Shown in pieces: positions 19,653 to 31,693 of a stretch of DNA of 64,000 bases. The translations under genes and the position numbers were made by a program. The notes under the pieces were generated by a model, which was not told where the DNA came from, searched no databases, and saw only the letters and a list, made by a program, of their open reading frames with translations. The stretch covers positions 248,001 through 312,000 of the forward strand of contig JAQMWT010000523.1 of NCBI GenBank assembly GCA_029834535.1. Direction: 5' to 3'. Position 1 is the stretch's first letter. Each line of letters begins with the position of its first letter. The DNA comes from Chrysophaeum taylorii. Taxonomy: Eukaryota > Sar > Pelagophyceae > Pelagomonadales > Pelagomonadaceae.

Positions 19653-22616
19653 TTGCTCCACACAGTAACTTCATCTCCCAGCCCACGAATACCCACAGTA
19701 ACTTTACTTTGTTCTGGGATGTCCACTCCTGCATTCTTGGCTTGCGCTTCTAATGACTTGCAAATCAACATCAACGTTAAAGTTCTTGTTGAAAGCGACG
19801 ACAATATCACGCACATGCTACGAAGACGTTTTGGTAACTCCATCGAAGTTTTCCCATCCTTACCTAAGTTTTTGACATATCTCCATCGAGCATCGGACGT
19901 TGAACGTGCACGATATTACACTAACATAGTGGAATTGACATCACCATGCACAAATCGCAACATAATCAATGGGAGATCCATTTCCACCTTCGAGCGCGAT
20001 ATGGATGATTCTTTGTTCCCAAGTGCTCTAAGTGTACTTGAGCTTCTAAAGCCGCTCGTTCTCTTCATGGAAATGACTCCACCACACTCCGCATCATACG
20101 AAGATCATATACGAGTTGCCAATCTCATCTTCTCAACGATGCACTATACGGTGGACATATGTGACCGATTTCCATGCTATTTATGTGGAGATTATCAAGC
20201 CAGAGAAAGATGGATCCTCGTCGCACGCAAATATAACACCGGCCCTCTTGATCTGCTTTCATGGCCTAATAAACGAGGCACTTCTTTTCTGGATATTGCA
20301 GACCACGCCAACTCCATTAGCCGCAAGTTAATAGTCGACGAACCTTGGACGCAGGTCTTTCCTGACATACCATTTGTGTCCACACCTAAAACCTATAATA
20401 TTTTTAGTCGTACTGGATCCGTGCGCTTAACTGTGACTGAGCTTGAAACCTTAACTATGCTGTTCCTTCGTCTGCACTCTAATAAAACAGTCGAACATCC
20501 CAGTCAAGATGAAATGGAGGGCATTTCTAACTTTCGCCTGGGATTCTTGACTAATTCAAGAAAACCACTAGCTTGCATGAGATCCCCTATTGAACTCAAA
20601 GCTTTTGTGCTCCTCTATAATATTATGGGACGATTATTCCCTAAATCCATCACATTACCTGTGTCCTATCGTATTACAACTATCGAATCTAACCAACCAT
20701 CTCACAGGTTATTCTTAAATAAATCCTCTACTTCATCCATCATTTACATCACTGGTGGAAGATATACAGGCGGAGACATAAAAGTTTCTAACTCTTCCTC
20801 TAAATACCAGGCACACATAAATGCTTTTGGCGAAACCTACGCCCGTTTAACACACGATGCCGGAATCGACAAGACTGCTTCCCTCGAACCAGTTACCGGT
20901 TTTCTTTGGCTTTGCCAAGCATACCATCATAATGAAAATCAAGACACGCGTCGTCTAGTACAGGCACTGGTTTCATATACCTCTCCTGTATTTCACGATT
21001 CTTTTGTCTTCTACCCTCAGGAAAATCGTCTTGAGTTTATCGACGAAATATTTGCTTTAAGTGGCATGCATTTGTCCCAAAGCAGATATTTGGGCTTTAT
21101 AACATCAAGCGATAGGAAGATGGGTGCCAAAGTTCACTCTATATATACTCCCACTCCTACCATTCGTGGATTTGCAAATATGCTGGTGTACGACCCACGA
21201 CTCGATCGCATTCGACACTATTCAACTCGCGAATTGGCACGCGCCAATAACTTCACAGCGTACCAAATCAATTTTCTTTTGTCTTTGTCCTCTGACCTAT
21301 GCTGCGATATCATCGCAAATGCTATTCCAGCTGGAACATATCATACAATTTATAAACACTTGCGTCAGCTTGTTTGCGACTTGCGTATATTAACACTATC
21401 ACCATCGTTTGACCCTGATCACGCTCCTCTAACTAAAAACTATAGGTCAACCTTCTTCACAAATATATTCCCAACAGATACATCTTTCACATTACACCAG
21501 AGTTCTATTACCATGTTCTACATTTCTAATAAAAAACTCTTATGTTGTGATACTATCACTCCAAACCACGAACTTACTTCTTTTCATACTGATTCAGTAT
21601 CTCATGCTTTCCTCTCTAACATCTTATCCGCAGATATATCACCTCCTACTAAAGAAAAACAAATACCCCTTATAACACCAAGACAGCTCCATGAGAAGCA
21701 TGCACCCTTCGATAAGAAAGTCCATGCCTGGGGCACTCTTGCATTTCGAGATGCGCAGCAACGAGCTACCAATTTTCACAACATTCACCATTCCAGTGAT
21801 TCTCAAGCCATAAAAGCTGTTCAGGTTATTGCCAGTCCTGGGCACCACCCATCTGACGTACCCTACCGTAAGTTCTGTGTGGATTGTACGATTCGTAAAA
21901 AACGCTTTCCTCATCCACACCACATTATCAAGCAACCATCATCCAAAAAAAATTTTCAACTTGGTGAAGCTTGGGCATGTGGCGGTGGTTACGTCTCTGT
22001 GCTCTCGGAATGGGGATCCTTTCGACATATCATTGTCTTCAAGTGTCTCATTTCTAAACTTCTGTTAGTGTACTTTTGTCGTAGCACTAACTCCAGCGAC
22101 TTTTGTAACGCCCTTGAGTTTGTTCGTAATTTTTGCTCTACTTATGTTCATGTACAACTAAAACAAATTTGTTGTGATTCCTTTAAACCCTATTTATCCC
22201 AGCATGTTACAACCCCCTTCCGTGTGGAACATGGTATTAATATGTCCGCATTCCCCCCTTACTTACATGTCTTTAATCATGAAGTCGAAGCCGTTGTTGG
22301 TCACACCCCCACTGCCGCGTCTACACGACTCAGGCATATGCTGAATGTATCCTATAAAGGTCACCCCCTAATAGATCCGGCACCACACTACCCGTGGGCT
22401 GTTATACATGCTATCCAATCATATAATCTCCTCCCTAACGTTTCCCTCGAACGTATTTATAACAAAGTCCTAAGCCCTCAACAAGTTTTGTTAGACCAAT
22501 GTAATGTTCCCCAACAAGACTACCTCAAACCTTTTTGTTCTGTTTGTTATTTGCATTTGGAACCTAGCGAATTTCATAAATATGAACCCCGATGCCGTCC
22601 CTACATCTACTTATGA
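19653..22616 (+). other. Copia element: integrase region (fossil)
   Basis: A long coding-type stretch lying between the protease-like region and the reverse transcriptase. Its 3' third (about 21700-22560) has the feel of a Copia integrase core and C-terminal part, ending with a segment that resembles the region before Copia reverse transcriptase. The 5' two thirds are unusually long for the family and are not recognised. Confidence 0.55.
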
Positions 22617-25370
22617 TGCTACTGATGCGGCGCAGAGGGGGGATGCTATGCCTACCGACACTGACCATGAGAGGGCGACTCCTCCTTCTCATCTCCATGC
22701 TCCCTCTCCCGCTCCCGTATCTGCTTCAGCTGCTGCTCCTGCACCCGCTACTTCCGCCACCACAACTACATCTGAAGTGTCTCCCGACACTCTGCCACTT
22801 TTATCATCTTATCGGTCTCTTTATTCCCAGGATGTCTTCCGTCTCACCCGTGGTCCCCATCACCCTCAGCCTCTTCGCAAAACCAATCTCAAGGATGTTC
22901 TTACTCGTATTGCTTCGCCTACTGTTGCCGCTTATAAACAAGCCGGTGGTACGCTTGCCGACTTCAAGTATGACCTCTCCAAGCAGTACATAACATTCTG
23001 CGACCCCACCCTCCACTCCCTTCATATCGCTCATGGCATCCACCCGACGGCTATACCTCCAGAGGGGGAATTTACACCATCCCTTCATCACCATGTGCAC
23101 CAAGCAATTTCACAGTCCTCTTCAGTTATGTGTCATAGGAGCCATAGCCGCCCATCGCCTGATGCTCCCCATGTCCACTTCTACGACGACGTCAACCTTG
23201 CCGATTTTCGGCTTCCTCAAGCTCTCGTTCACTTAGTTTCTGAACATGCTCACGCCTTTCAAGTTCCTCCCGCTCAATATGCTTATGCTTTGTTCGCTCC
23301 CCACTCCATTTTGGATCATAACGACGCTTCTTATGGTGCTTCCGAGCCTCATCTCTCCGCCATCGAAGACTATGTTACCGTGCAATCACATTATATTGAA
23401 GCCCACCTTGGTGATGCTCCTCTACTAGTCGTTCAACTCCTCGAAGATCCCGATTACGCTCATCTGTCCGATAATGTCGCTTCTTACGCAATTACTCATC
23501 TGACGACGACTCATTACCCCAGCACGGTTGGTTCGGACGAATACAAGATTCAAGCCAAAGATATCAAAATTGATGAATATGAGTTGAACTGCCTCAAAGG
23601 TCTCTCAGACGCTGATCGCAAAGCTTATGTTGCTGCCATCTCCAAAGAGATTTTTGACATTGTTAAGTTTGGCTGCTTTAAACTAGCGCTGCCAACGGTC
23701 AACTCAAAGCCTATTGACACCCGTCTCGTCCTACGTACAAAAAGCAGCGCTGCTGGTCAGTGCATTAAACATAAAGCACGCCTGGTACTACGAGGATTCT
23801 TAGCCTCTCTGGGCACCGATTTTTTCAACACATTCAGCCCTATGGTACAGCTTACCGGCATCCGTTGTGTTTTGGCGCTAGCAGCTCATCTGCGACTTCC
23901 CGTCTATCATGTCGACGTCCCCAGCGCTCTTGTTCAAGCTCCCATCGATTCGCATGTCTACGTTAAACTGCCACAAGGCATTTACCTTCTCGATCCCGAA
24001 GATACTAAATACCAAGGCCGCCGTCTCCCAAAGCTACTTAAATCTCTCTATGGATTGCGTCAGAGCCCTGCCCTTTGGAATCAAACCATAAACAGCTTCT
24101 TTGATTCATTAGGTTACACACGATTGCGAACAGACACATGCATTTACGCTAAAGTCCAAGCTGACGCTACATTTCTAATTTGCACGCTCTCAGTAGACGA
24201 CGTCGTCATTACTTGTACTTCGGCAACTCTACGTCGTGAGTTCCAACAAGCCCTGAAAAAGGAATACTCAGTCGACACCTTCGAGGAAGTCCATACTCTC
24301 CTAGGCATGCGCATAACGCGTACAACAGATGGCTCTATATCACTGGATTGTCAGGCTAAACTTGACGCATTGTTCGAAGAGTACCAAATTTTAATGCAAT
24401 TACGTCCCACTTCTACACCAATGTCACCATCAACCACATATAAAACTGGAGAGCTATCTTCTGATATGGACAAGTTCATCCTTCATACCATCTCTACGCT
24501 ACTCGGCAAGCTCACGTTTGTTCAATTGGCCTGTCGCCCTGATTTATCCCAAAGCCTTAGTCGTTGCTCTCGAGGAATGCATAATCCAGCATTTCTGCAT
24601 GTTCAAGTACTAACAGGAACGCTCTGCTACTTGCGCAAGCCCGAAAATCGTAATCTTCGCCTCTGGTACTACTCTGGTTCTTCCGCTCTAATGGACCATC
24701 TTCGACTTCTTATCGGTAATCGTACTGACATGGCCACCATGTTGGACTACACTAAAGAACAAGTTAATTCAGGTAATTTTGATCCACTGGTCGCATTCGT
24801 TGATGCCGATAATGCACCTTCTTATGAACAAGACCGCAAATCCACAACCGGCTACGCTATCTTTTTGTTTGGTTCTCTCATCACTTGGAAGTCTAAGCTA
24901 CAGCCTATAACAGCTACTTCTACGCATGAGAGTGAACTTATCGCCCTCAATATGTGTGCCGATGATGTGGTTTGGTTACGCAAATTGCTAACGGAAATGG
25001 CATTTGTTATAAATCCTCACTTCTATCACCGCCAACCTTCAGGGAAAGATCTGCTACTAAATTATGATGCTCACGAGACAATCCCCTCCCATCGGACATG
25101 TCGTTCATACGTAACAGTCCCATACTTGGAGATTCGGCCTCTGCTATTCATCTATCAAATAACCCCGACAGCGCGACTAAGGCTAAAGCTATCAGCACGC
25201 GCTGGTTCCGTATACGCGACTACGTACAGTTAAAACGAATCCGCCTACATCATGTTTCCGGTACCCATAATATCGCCGATGGATTTACCAAACTCTTTGG
25301 AGCTCCACTTTTCAGCAGATTTCGCACGTTACTCGGTTTACAACAACCCATAGCTCAACAAGATGGTTAA
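22504..25370 (+). other. Copia element: reverse transcriptase and RNase H region (fossil)
   Basis: Characteristic Copia reverse transcriptase blocks are plain: KARLVLRGF near 23777, TFSPMVQLTGIRCVLALAAH near 23830, VDVPSALVQAPI near 23910, and LLKSLYGLRQSPALWNQ near 24035. The RNase H part follows from about 24780 (FVDADNAPSYEQDRKSTTGY) to the C-terminal ALNMCADDVVWLR segment and the short IRLHHVSGTHNIADGFTK tail near 25230-25290. Preceded by an Ala/Pro/Ser-rich linker. Fossil; not proposed as an active enzyme. Confidence 0.85.
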
Positions 25371-25600
25371 TCATTACCCTCTATTATGTCCGAAATGACT
25401 TTAAATTAACCCTGCTATGCACAGGATACTGGCTTGCTAAAATGTGAAATGCTACATAAAATGTGATGTGGAGATTCTTATCATGATGAATCCCACTAAA
25501 AACAAAGATGCTGCGAGCCGACGCCACTCTACCATGAACCGTGGTCGCGGTGGAGGTATACTATCACTGTCTCCACCTTTTAATGCTCTAACTCCAAGCG

Positions 25601-26710
25601 TTGCACCGACTAGTTCCCCTAATCGGAAACATTAAATCTATTTGTCGGTGGCACAAGGACATCAATCGACGCCCAAAGCGGCTGCCCTTTATCTCGAATG
25701 CAAATCTTGAGATTCTTGTAGCAGCTTGGTCTCTGTTACATTCTGTTGAAGATAAAGTATGCGTAGTAACCAACCCGGACGAGCTGCTTAATGTGCTTGT
25801 CGAGCGCTTCGTTGATGATGTTTCCCACCAATTTAACGCAATCTCCTCGGAGACGTTACCGCCAATGCTTAATTATTTTCGTCAACTACCACCTATACAG
25901 CAAGCTGCCTTTGAAAATGTGCTAATCCAGGTTGGCTACCCTTCGGACATAAGTGATGTCTTTTCAGATGATACTTCTTCTGAAGATGTTTCACCAGCGC
26001 CGATCGACAATCCGCCCGCTGAACCCACGCTAGATAAAACTAACGATAATATGACTGAATCTTTACATCAATTATAAGAAGAGGTTCGGTCTTTATCCTT
26101 GCGTCTCACTAATACCGAACAGCAATTGATGGCGCAAGATCAACAACTATCGCTTGCATTAACATCTCTCACACAGATGCAAGAGACTTACGAAAATTTA
26201 AACACCCAAGTGATTGAGAACATCAAGCATGTGTCTCTATTAGACAACATCTTGTCAAGTCTTCAGATGCATCAAGACATCATAATCCCGTCCTCTGCTG
26301 TATTTGTCCATATCATTTCTCGGTCGCTTATCTCATCTATTGGACAGCTCCCTCCAGATACGTATAATGAGGCTCAGCAAGTTCAAATCGACGCAGCAGC
26401 TCATCATCTCCATGCAGCTATGTCTGATGCAAATGATCGTGTTATTCCTGCATCGGATCTACACGCTCTTACACCCGACTCTGCTATGTCTTCCCTTTCA
26501 TCTGTCATATCACCCTTGGTTACCTTGAGTGATGCAATGACTACGCACAATACTAACACTACTAACGACCCACCATCTGATGTTCATAATTCATCTTCTC
26601 CAGAGTTAAAGGAACTGGATGATAATAGCGAAGAAGAATTGGACCATACATCTGATGTGGATACTGATACAGCTTCTTTGCGTAACATTACAACACGCTC
26701 GACATCATAA
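25601..26710 (+). other. Copia element: extra ORF region downstream of RNase H (fossil)
   Basis: About 1.1 kb of coding-type, low-GC sequence between the RNase H tail and the 3' LTR, in the position where some LTR elements carry a third ORF. The predicted product is acidic, helical and partly coiled-coil, with no membrane segment and therefore no resemblance to an envelope protein. Most Copia elements have nothing here. Function unknown. Confidence 0.5.
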
Positions 26711-26830
26711 TTAATTTGTCCTGTTCTGTTGTTGTTTGTTCCATTGTCCACTGTTTTCATGTATATTGCACAAGTTCCGCCTCAAGAACGTCTGAAACGC
26801 ATAAACCGTTTCCACACGTTGAGGGGGTCC

Positions 26831-27230
26831 AGAGAGCTACACTATTATGTGTGCGACACTGGAACATTTTCACACCTATCTCTACACGACTCACGAGGGT
26901 TTTCTCTCCGTAATACGGCTTTCCCTCTTTCTTCCTTTTCCTTACCCTTCCGCCCTTTTATCTTTCATGACTATGAAGAACCCTGTCAAAAGCTCTTTTC
27001 CAACATGGAGCAGGCCTCCAGGTGCGTACCGTCAGGTACGGGGTTGTCTGTTAATTAACAGAGGCTTCGTTCCTCGTTGTCAGTGTAAACGCTTCTATGG
27101 GACCTAATGTCCTTAAGGAGTTAGGACTTAAAGCCCTACCTTGTGTAGTAGCATGTGGCAAGCGGAATGGTCTGTACACGCCCAAGACTGCAATCTCTAC
27201 CATGTACCCGGAGAGGGTCAAATCTCTCCA
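26831..27230 (+). repeat. 3' LTR of the Copia element
   Basis: Matches 16011-16415 from AGAGAGCTACACTATTATGT to AAATCTCTCCA. The preceding GTTGAGGGGGTCC (from about 26818) may be its outer end. No clear target-site duplication was found against the 5' flank. Confidence 0.8.
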
Positions 27231-27235
27231 ACTCC

Positions 27236-27606
27236 TTTACACTCCTTTCATCTCTCTCTTACGAGGGTTTTCTCTCCGAATAAACATGGCTTTCCCTCTT
27301 CCTCCCCCCCTTCCTCCCACTTTCTACTACTTCCTAGACAAGGAGCCTCGTCTAGTGTTATAATCCAACACTAGGAGAAAACCGCCCTTGCGTGCCGTAA
27401 GGTCCAGAATATATTTTTTATTTGGCAGTAGCTCTGGTCCTCGTTGTCAATGCGAAAGACTCTCCGGGATCTATTTCCCCTGGGAAGTAAGGAACGTATT
27501 CCCTACTTGTGTAGTAGCGCGTGACATGCGGGATAGTCTCACCTAAGACCGCACTCGGTCTCTACCATACACCCGGAAAGGGTTACATCTCTCTCCAAGT
27601 ACAGCC
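27236..27606 (+). repeat. Diverged second LTR-like module
   Basis: Directly after the 3' LTR, a second, more diverged run of the same landmarks appears in the same order: ACGAGGGTTTTCTCTCCG, CTTTCCCTCTTCC, a GTCCTCGTTGTCAATGCGAA block, CTTGTGTAGTAGCGCGTG, and TCTCTACCATACACCCGGA. This looks like a solo LTR or older related insertion lying in tandem with the element. Confidence 0.6.
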
Positions 27607-28299
27607 ATTTTCCGCTATTTTTTCCCATTTCATATTCCTTTTCTTTTTCTTTCTTTTTTATTATTATTTTTTTTTTCATTTTGTTTATCATGATTTTTTC
27701 CTCGTAGTGCTATATGCCCTCCGGAGCCCCCCGAAAACAAGCGGCACGAGGCCGATTTTTTTGCGGCCTCTGGTAGGGTCGGATAAGAAAACGAGACTAG
27801 CCCGCGCCGCAACGACGGGTCCTACAACGCGTGGGCTTTTCCCTTTTTTTGCGTGAGGGGACGAAAGGATGCCGACTTCACTATGGGGACTAGTTCCATC
27901 GCGACGATCTCGCGGCGTGGCGGCACATACTGCTTGAGTACAAATGAACATAGCTCAGCGATCCGTTGAGTATGTCTTAGTACAAACTGAAACATAGTTA
28001 ACGGCTCGTACGAACTTTCTTATCCGACCCTGCCTCTGGCCGCAAAACGCTGGAGGTCGGGGGGGGAGCCCCCCCGAAAATAAGTGGCGCAGCGCGGTCA
28101 AAAGACCGCTCGGGGGGTCTTTGGGGTGCGGAGCCACTCATTCGAGGGGGGTGTGGTCGAAGGGTGTAGCCATCCGGCACATCCCGCCCCCGAAACCCCG
28201 TTGTCCAGGGGGGTTCCATCCCCCCCCCTCTCTTAGCTGTCGACCTTAAAAAAAAACCAAGCCGTCCCGACGTTCGTGTGCCCCCTCTCTTAGCAGTCG
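27607..28299. repeat. Patchwork of short repeats, no gene
   Basis: T-rich sequence (about 27610-27700) is followed by an inverted pair: 27763-27790 (GCGGCC, six variable bases, AGGGTCGGATAAGAAA) and its opposite at 28016-28043. A second shared block, GAGCCCCCCGAAAACAAG-GGC type, occurs at about 27725 and 28066 in the same orientation; around 28059-28077 it forms a G/C palindrome. Two copies of the dispersed motif GTCGACNGCTAAGAG (minus strand) lie at about 28222-28250 and 28281-28302. It reads as an insertion hot spot. Confidence 0.5.
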
Positions 28300-29292
28300 A
28301 CAAGTGCAGGCCAGTAAGTTCACCTAGTCCCAATCTCTAACCCCAGTAAGTTCACCTGGTTCCCAGTAAGTTTCATATAAGTTCACCTGGTCAGTAAGTT
28401 CACCTAGCTCACACCAACTCCTTTGAGCTCGTCGCTCTCGCCTCCGCCAATCTAAGCTGCTTCGATCCGCACGCGCCGCCTACCTTTGAGTGAGTTTACT
28501 CTAAAAACCCTTTGCTCTAAAACCCCAGTATGTTCACCTGGTCCCAGTTAGTTCACCTGGGCACTCAGCTCACCTAGTCCCAATCTCTAACCCCAGTAAG
28601 TTCACCTGGTCCCAGTAAGTTAACCTACAGTGCGCGTGTAGACGCCGTGAGGGGGCTTATCGGTATTGCGCAGCACGTGTGGGGTAGGGTGGAGTCGTCG
28701 ACTTAGAAGAGGATATCCTCGGGGTTGCCGATCGACAGAGAGCCACGTAGAGCTGGACGTGGCAGAAGACGGGCTTGTGGGCAAGAGGACGCCGACCTCG
28801 CGGGGCGTCTGGCCCTGGCTCTTGGTGATCGTTTGGCGTCGGTGGGGCTTGAGGGATACAGGTTGGAGGAGCCTCGGTGACACGACACTATCGATGATGT
28901 ATCTGGTACCGTTGCAGTGGCCGTGCGACGGGTCGAGGTTGTGAAGACTTTAAGCTCGCGATCAAAGTCAGCATGCCGTTGGTTGTCAGGGAGTTGAAAA
29001 CTCGACTGTAAAGAGCGAGGCGTCGGCTTCCGACCCAACCTAGTCGGCCGAAAAGAACTCCGACGCCTCGTCTCCGGGAAAAAAAGGCCGCGGTCATGCG
29101 CGCGTTGTCAGCATCGACAACATCGTTTCGACGGGGCGTGAGAATGGCGCGCTGGCTAAAAGAGCCGCCGCGGGTCGCGGAAATAGTCTGCGAGGTCGCC
29201 GTAGACGGCTTGGAGGATCACTGTCTGGCTCTCGCGCCTACCTGATCCTTACTCTCGCGCCTATCTGATCCTTACCCTACATCGAGGGACAA

Positions 29293-29335
<43 letters not shown>

Positions 29336-29356
29336 TCTGTCGATTAGTAGTTAGGA
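28300..29356 (-). mobile_element. Pif1/Helitron-like dispersed repeat, copy 2
   Basis: The reverse complement of the repeat at 2355-3607, with the 5' end TCCTAACTACTAATCGACAG at 29356 and the 3' end near 28300. It contains a long TCTG tract (about 29290-29335), the same three Pif1 helicase fragments (the QGQTPREVG segment lies within 28620-28883), and the 3' array of GTGAACTTACTGG units, here about ten scattered across 28310-28625. Its 3' end abuts the motif GTCGACTGCTAAGAG. The 5' end lies 20 bp from the esterase start codon, so this element must form most of that gene's upstream region. Confidence 0.7.
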
Positions 29357-29375
29357 CTCCCACACAGAAATCTCC

Positions 29376-30857
29376 ATGGCAAGGGCGGCCGTGGCGCTGG
29401 TGGTGTCGAGTGCGACGGTTGCGGCGCAATCCACGGGCTGCGGGCTCCCCCCGCCAGTTCGCCTAGGCCAAACGGAGCTTCAGACCGTCAGCGTCGAGGG
29501 CCAAAAGGCGACCTACCTGCTCCATCTGCCAGCGTCATACGACGCCTCGCGTCCCACACCCTTGATTTTGAGCCACGGCGGCTGGGGAGTGGGCGCTCGG
29601 CGGGATTCAACCGAATCGGGGCTCGCGAACGCCTCTGACGCGTACGGATTCGCCGTCGCCTTCATCGAAGGCTTCTCCGACGATCCGAACAGCGGCAGCT
29701 GGAGCTCGTTCAACACCGTTGGCAGCGTCGGATCAACGCCCGACGCGCCGACCTGCCTCGCGTGGTCCGGCTCGACGCAGTACTGCTACTCGAGCTGCGC
29801 CGCGCGCCCGCAGGGCTGCGACGCGAGAGGGTGCGACTGGACGACGTGCTTGAACTCGACGGCAGTTTCCGAGGCCGTGCTCGACGACCTCGAAGCTCGA
29901 ATGTGCGTCGACGTGGCGCGCGAGTACGCGACGGGACAGAGCAACGGAGCAATATTCACGCTGCGGCTTGCGGTGCAGCTCTCTCACCGCCTCGCCGCCG
30001 TCGCGGCTATTTCTGGCACCTTCGCGCAGGGATTTGTCGACGCCCCGACGGCGCCCGTCCCCGTCATCGCGTGTAGCGGGATCAGGGACAACGTCGTTCC
30101 CGTCAACGCGACCAACGGCACGCAAGCTGTCTCGAGCGAAGGCTGGGTCTACGCGCCGCTGGACGATGTTTACGAAATTTGGAGCGTCGCGAATGGCTGC
30201 GAGCAGTCGACCGCTGCGCACTGGCGCACGAAGCTCGACGGCGTCAAGGATCTCTACTGCTGGGGCTCCTTTGTCGACTGTGCGCCTGTGGTGCGGTGCG
30301 CCTGGAAAGGAGCACATCAGTACTTTGCGCACCGCCCGCTCCGCAATGGGCAGTTCGTCTGGGACTTTGTTAGCCAGTTTGCCAAACAAACACACCTCGG
30401 CCGCGGAAGATCCTCGGGCCCCCCAGAGACGCAGCGACTTACTTATCAAGCTCCTGCATTTCTCGTTGAGGATGACAACGACGACGGCGACGACGAATTC
30501 TCCAAGGAAGAGGAGGAGGGGCACCAAGACACTCCCGTTGTCGACCAAGGATTGAACTACGGGGATCCGGCGAGAGGCTGTGCCAGAAACGAGTATATTG
30601 TGGACTTCTCGGATTGGCGGTCGCTCCGCGCGTGCGCACCGCGTCTGTCGACTCCGTGCTCATCTGCCGTGTGTCCACGGCGACTGGATGTCCCTCAAGC
30701 CGAACCGATCTGCCTGTCCGCCAGCGGTGCCGGTTACCATTGCGCCCTCGCGTGCAATCTCGCCGCGCCGACGTGTCCGCGCGGCTCTCGATGTGTCGCT
30801 GGTCATCTGTTACACGCGCAACGAGGGATTTGCTTGTACCGCGCTCGTGCACCATAA
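29376..30857 (+). CDS. Secreted alpha/beta-hydrolase, feruloyl-esterase/PHB-depolymerase type
   Basis: 493 residues, single exon. An N-terminal signal peptide is likely (about 1-18, cleavage after VAA). The hydrolase domain (about 30-345) resembles the LpqC/PHB-depolymerase and feruloyl-esterase group: the oxyanion segment LILSHGGWG at 63-71, nucleophile elbow GQSNG at 187-191 with Ser189, Asp238 in GIRDNVVP, and His314 in GAHQYF complete a catalytic triad. It probably cleaves ester bonds in an extracellular polymer; the exact substrate is unknown. An acidic disordered linker (about 372-400) joins a Cys-rich C-terminal module (about 412-490) that may bind cell wall or fold by disulphides. Its upstream region is repeat copy 2. 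Confidence 0.85.
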   Translation: MARAAVALVVSSATVAAQSTGCGLPPPVRLGQTELQTVSVEGQKATYLLHLPASYDASRPTPLILSHGGWGVGARRDSTESGLANASDAYGFAVAFIEGFSDDPNSGSWSSFNTVGSVGSTPDAPTCLAWSGSTQYCYSSCAARPQGCDARGCDWTTCLNSTAVSEAVLDDLEARMCVDVAREYATGQSNGAIFTLRLAVQLSHRLAAVAAISGTFAQGFVDAPTAPVPVIACSGIRDNVVPVNATNGTQAVSSEGWVYAPLDDVYEIWSVANGCEQSTAAHWRTKLDGVKDLYCWGSFVDCAPVVRCAWKGAHQYFAHRPLRNGQFVWDFVSQFAKQTHLGRGRSSGPPETQRLTYQAPAFLVEDDNDDGDDEFSKEEEEGHQDTPVVDQGLNYGDPARGCARNEYIVDFSDWRSLRACAPRLSTPCSSAVCPRRLDVPQAEPICLSASGAGYHCALACNLAAPTCPRGSRCVAGHLLHAQRGICLYRARAP

Positions 30858-31655
30858 CCTCGGTCTTGCTCAGCGCGGATGTCGTCATCTATCGTCAAGT
30901 TCGGAGCATATCGTAGACACTTATCGTCATGGTCGGCCGTTGAGATCTCTGGGTGGCAGTCTTTCGAGCACGAAGGCACATCAAGCGTGCGAGCATGGAT
31001 AAAATGCAGTGCACCAGCCACGCCCCGAACGTTCGCTTGTCGGAGCGGTCGACCACGCCCTTGCTTTCGGACGACGTTGCGGTTGGCATAATTTAAGTCG
31101 GAACTGCGGGTCAGATCGCGATCGTAGTAGTACGAAGGATGATAGTGTACGAGGAGGCACGCCTCGCCTTGAGGTTCGTGGGGCAGTCTTTGTGCGCTTT
31201 ATCCAGGTGGTGCAGGCGCGCTACAATGGCCAGCGCGAGGCTATTATTCAAAGGGCCGCAGCTCGCAGGATAAGAGTCACTGGGAAAAGAGACGAGGGAA
31301 AAAAAAAAGGAGCGTTGGGGGGGATTTTTGACGCCTGTCGCCATGCGATGCGGAGACCGCGATTTGACTGAAAACCATCTCCTCGTTAACGCTTCCTTCC
31401 CTACCCATAACCCGACCCGCTGCGAAGGTTCCGGCTTTGGGGCGGGCCCTGCGAACGTTCCGGCTTCCAACCGGCCCGCCCGAGAGCCGAACAGGTGCCA
31501 ACTACGCCGGGATTTCGGATCTGATCATCAGTCAGTGCCAACAAATTATATATGTCCCCTGGGCGGCTCAGCCCTCCTCCGAGGTCCCTCGGAGTTCCCA
31601 GAGCACGATTTTTCTTCCAACAGCACAGCAGTCCACGACGACACCCCCAGGCAGG

Positions 31656-31693
<38 letters not shown>

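Larger units (their letters stand above)
15745..27230 (+). mobile_element. Copia-type (Ty1/Copia) LTR retrotransposon, old and broken
   Basis: About 11.4 kb between related terminal repeats, with parts in Copia order: LTR, tRNA-type primer site, gag-like region, protease-like region, integrase region, reverse transcriptase and RNase H, extra downstream ORF region, LTR. Integrase placed before reverse transcriptase identifies Copia rather than Gypsy. The coding region lies in several frames with roughly half a dozen interruptions, some of which could be normal frame changes for the family; as it stands it looks broken. LTR similarity is by eye roughly nine in ten positions, so the insertion is not recent. 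It is clearly richer in A+T than the flanking host genes and much longer than the ~5 kb usual for Copia. The outer end of the 5' LTR is uncertain (15745-16010). Confidence 0.85.

Noticed and set aside
25588-26913. Downstream ORF region of the Copia element as an envelope gene
   Set aside because: No signal peptide, membrane segment or sequon-rich ectodomain; acidic helical product does not fit an envelope protein.
29457-30076. Minus-strand ORFs opposite the esterase
   Set aside because: Composition is that of antisense GC-rich coding; the plus strand has signal peptide and catalytic triad.
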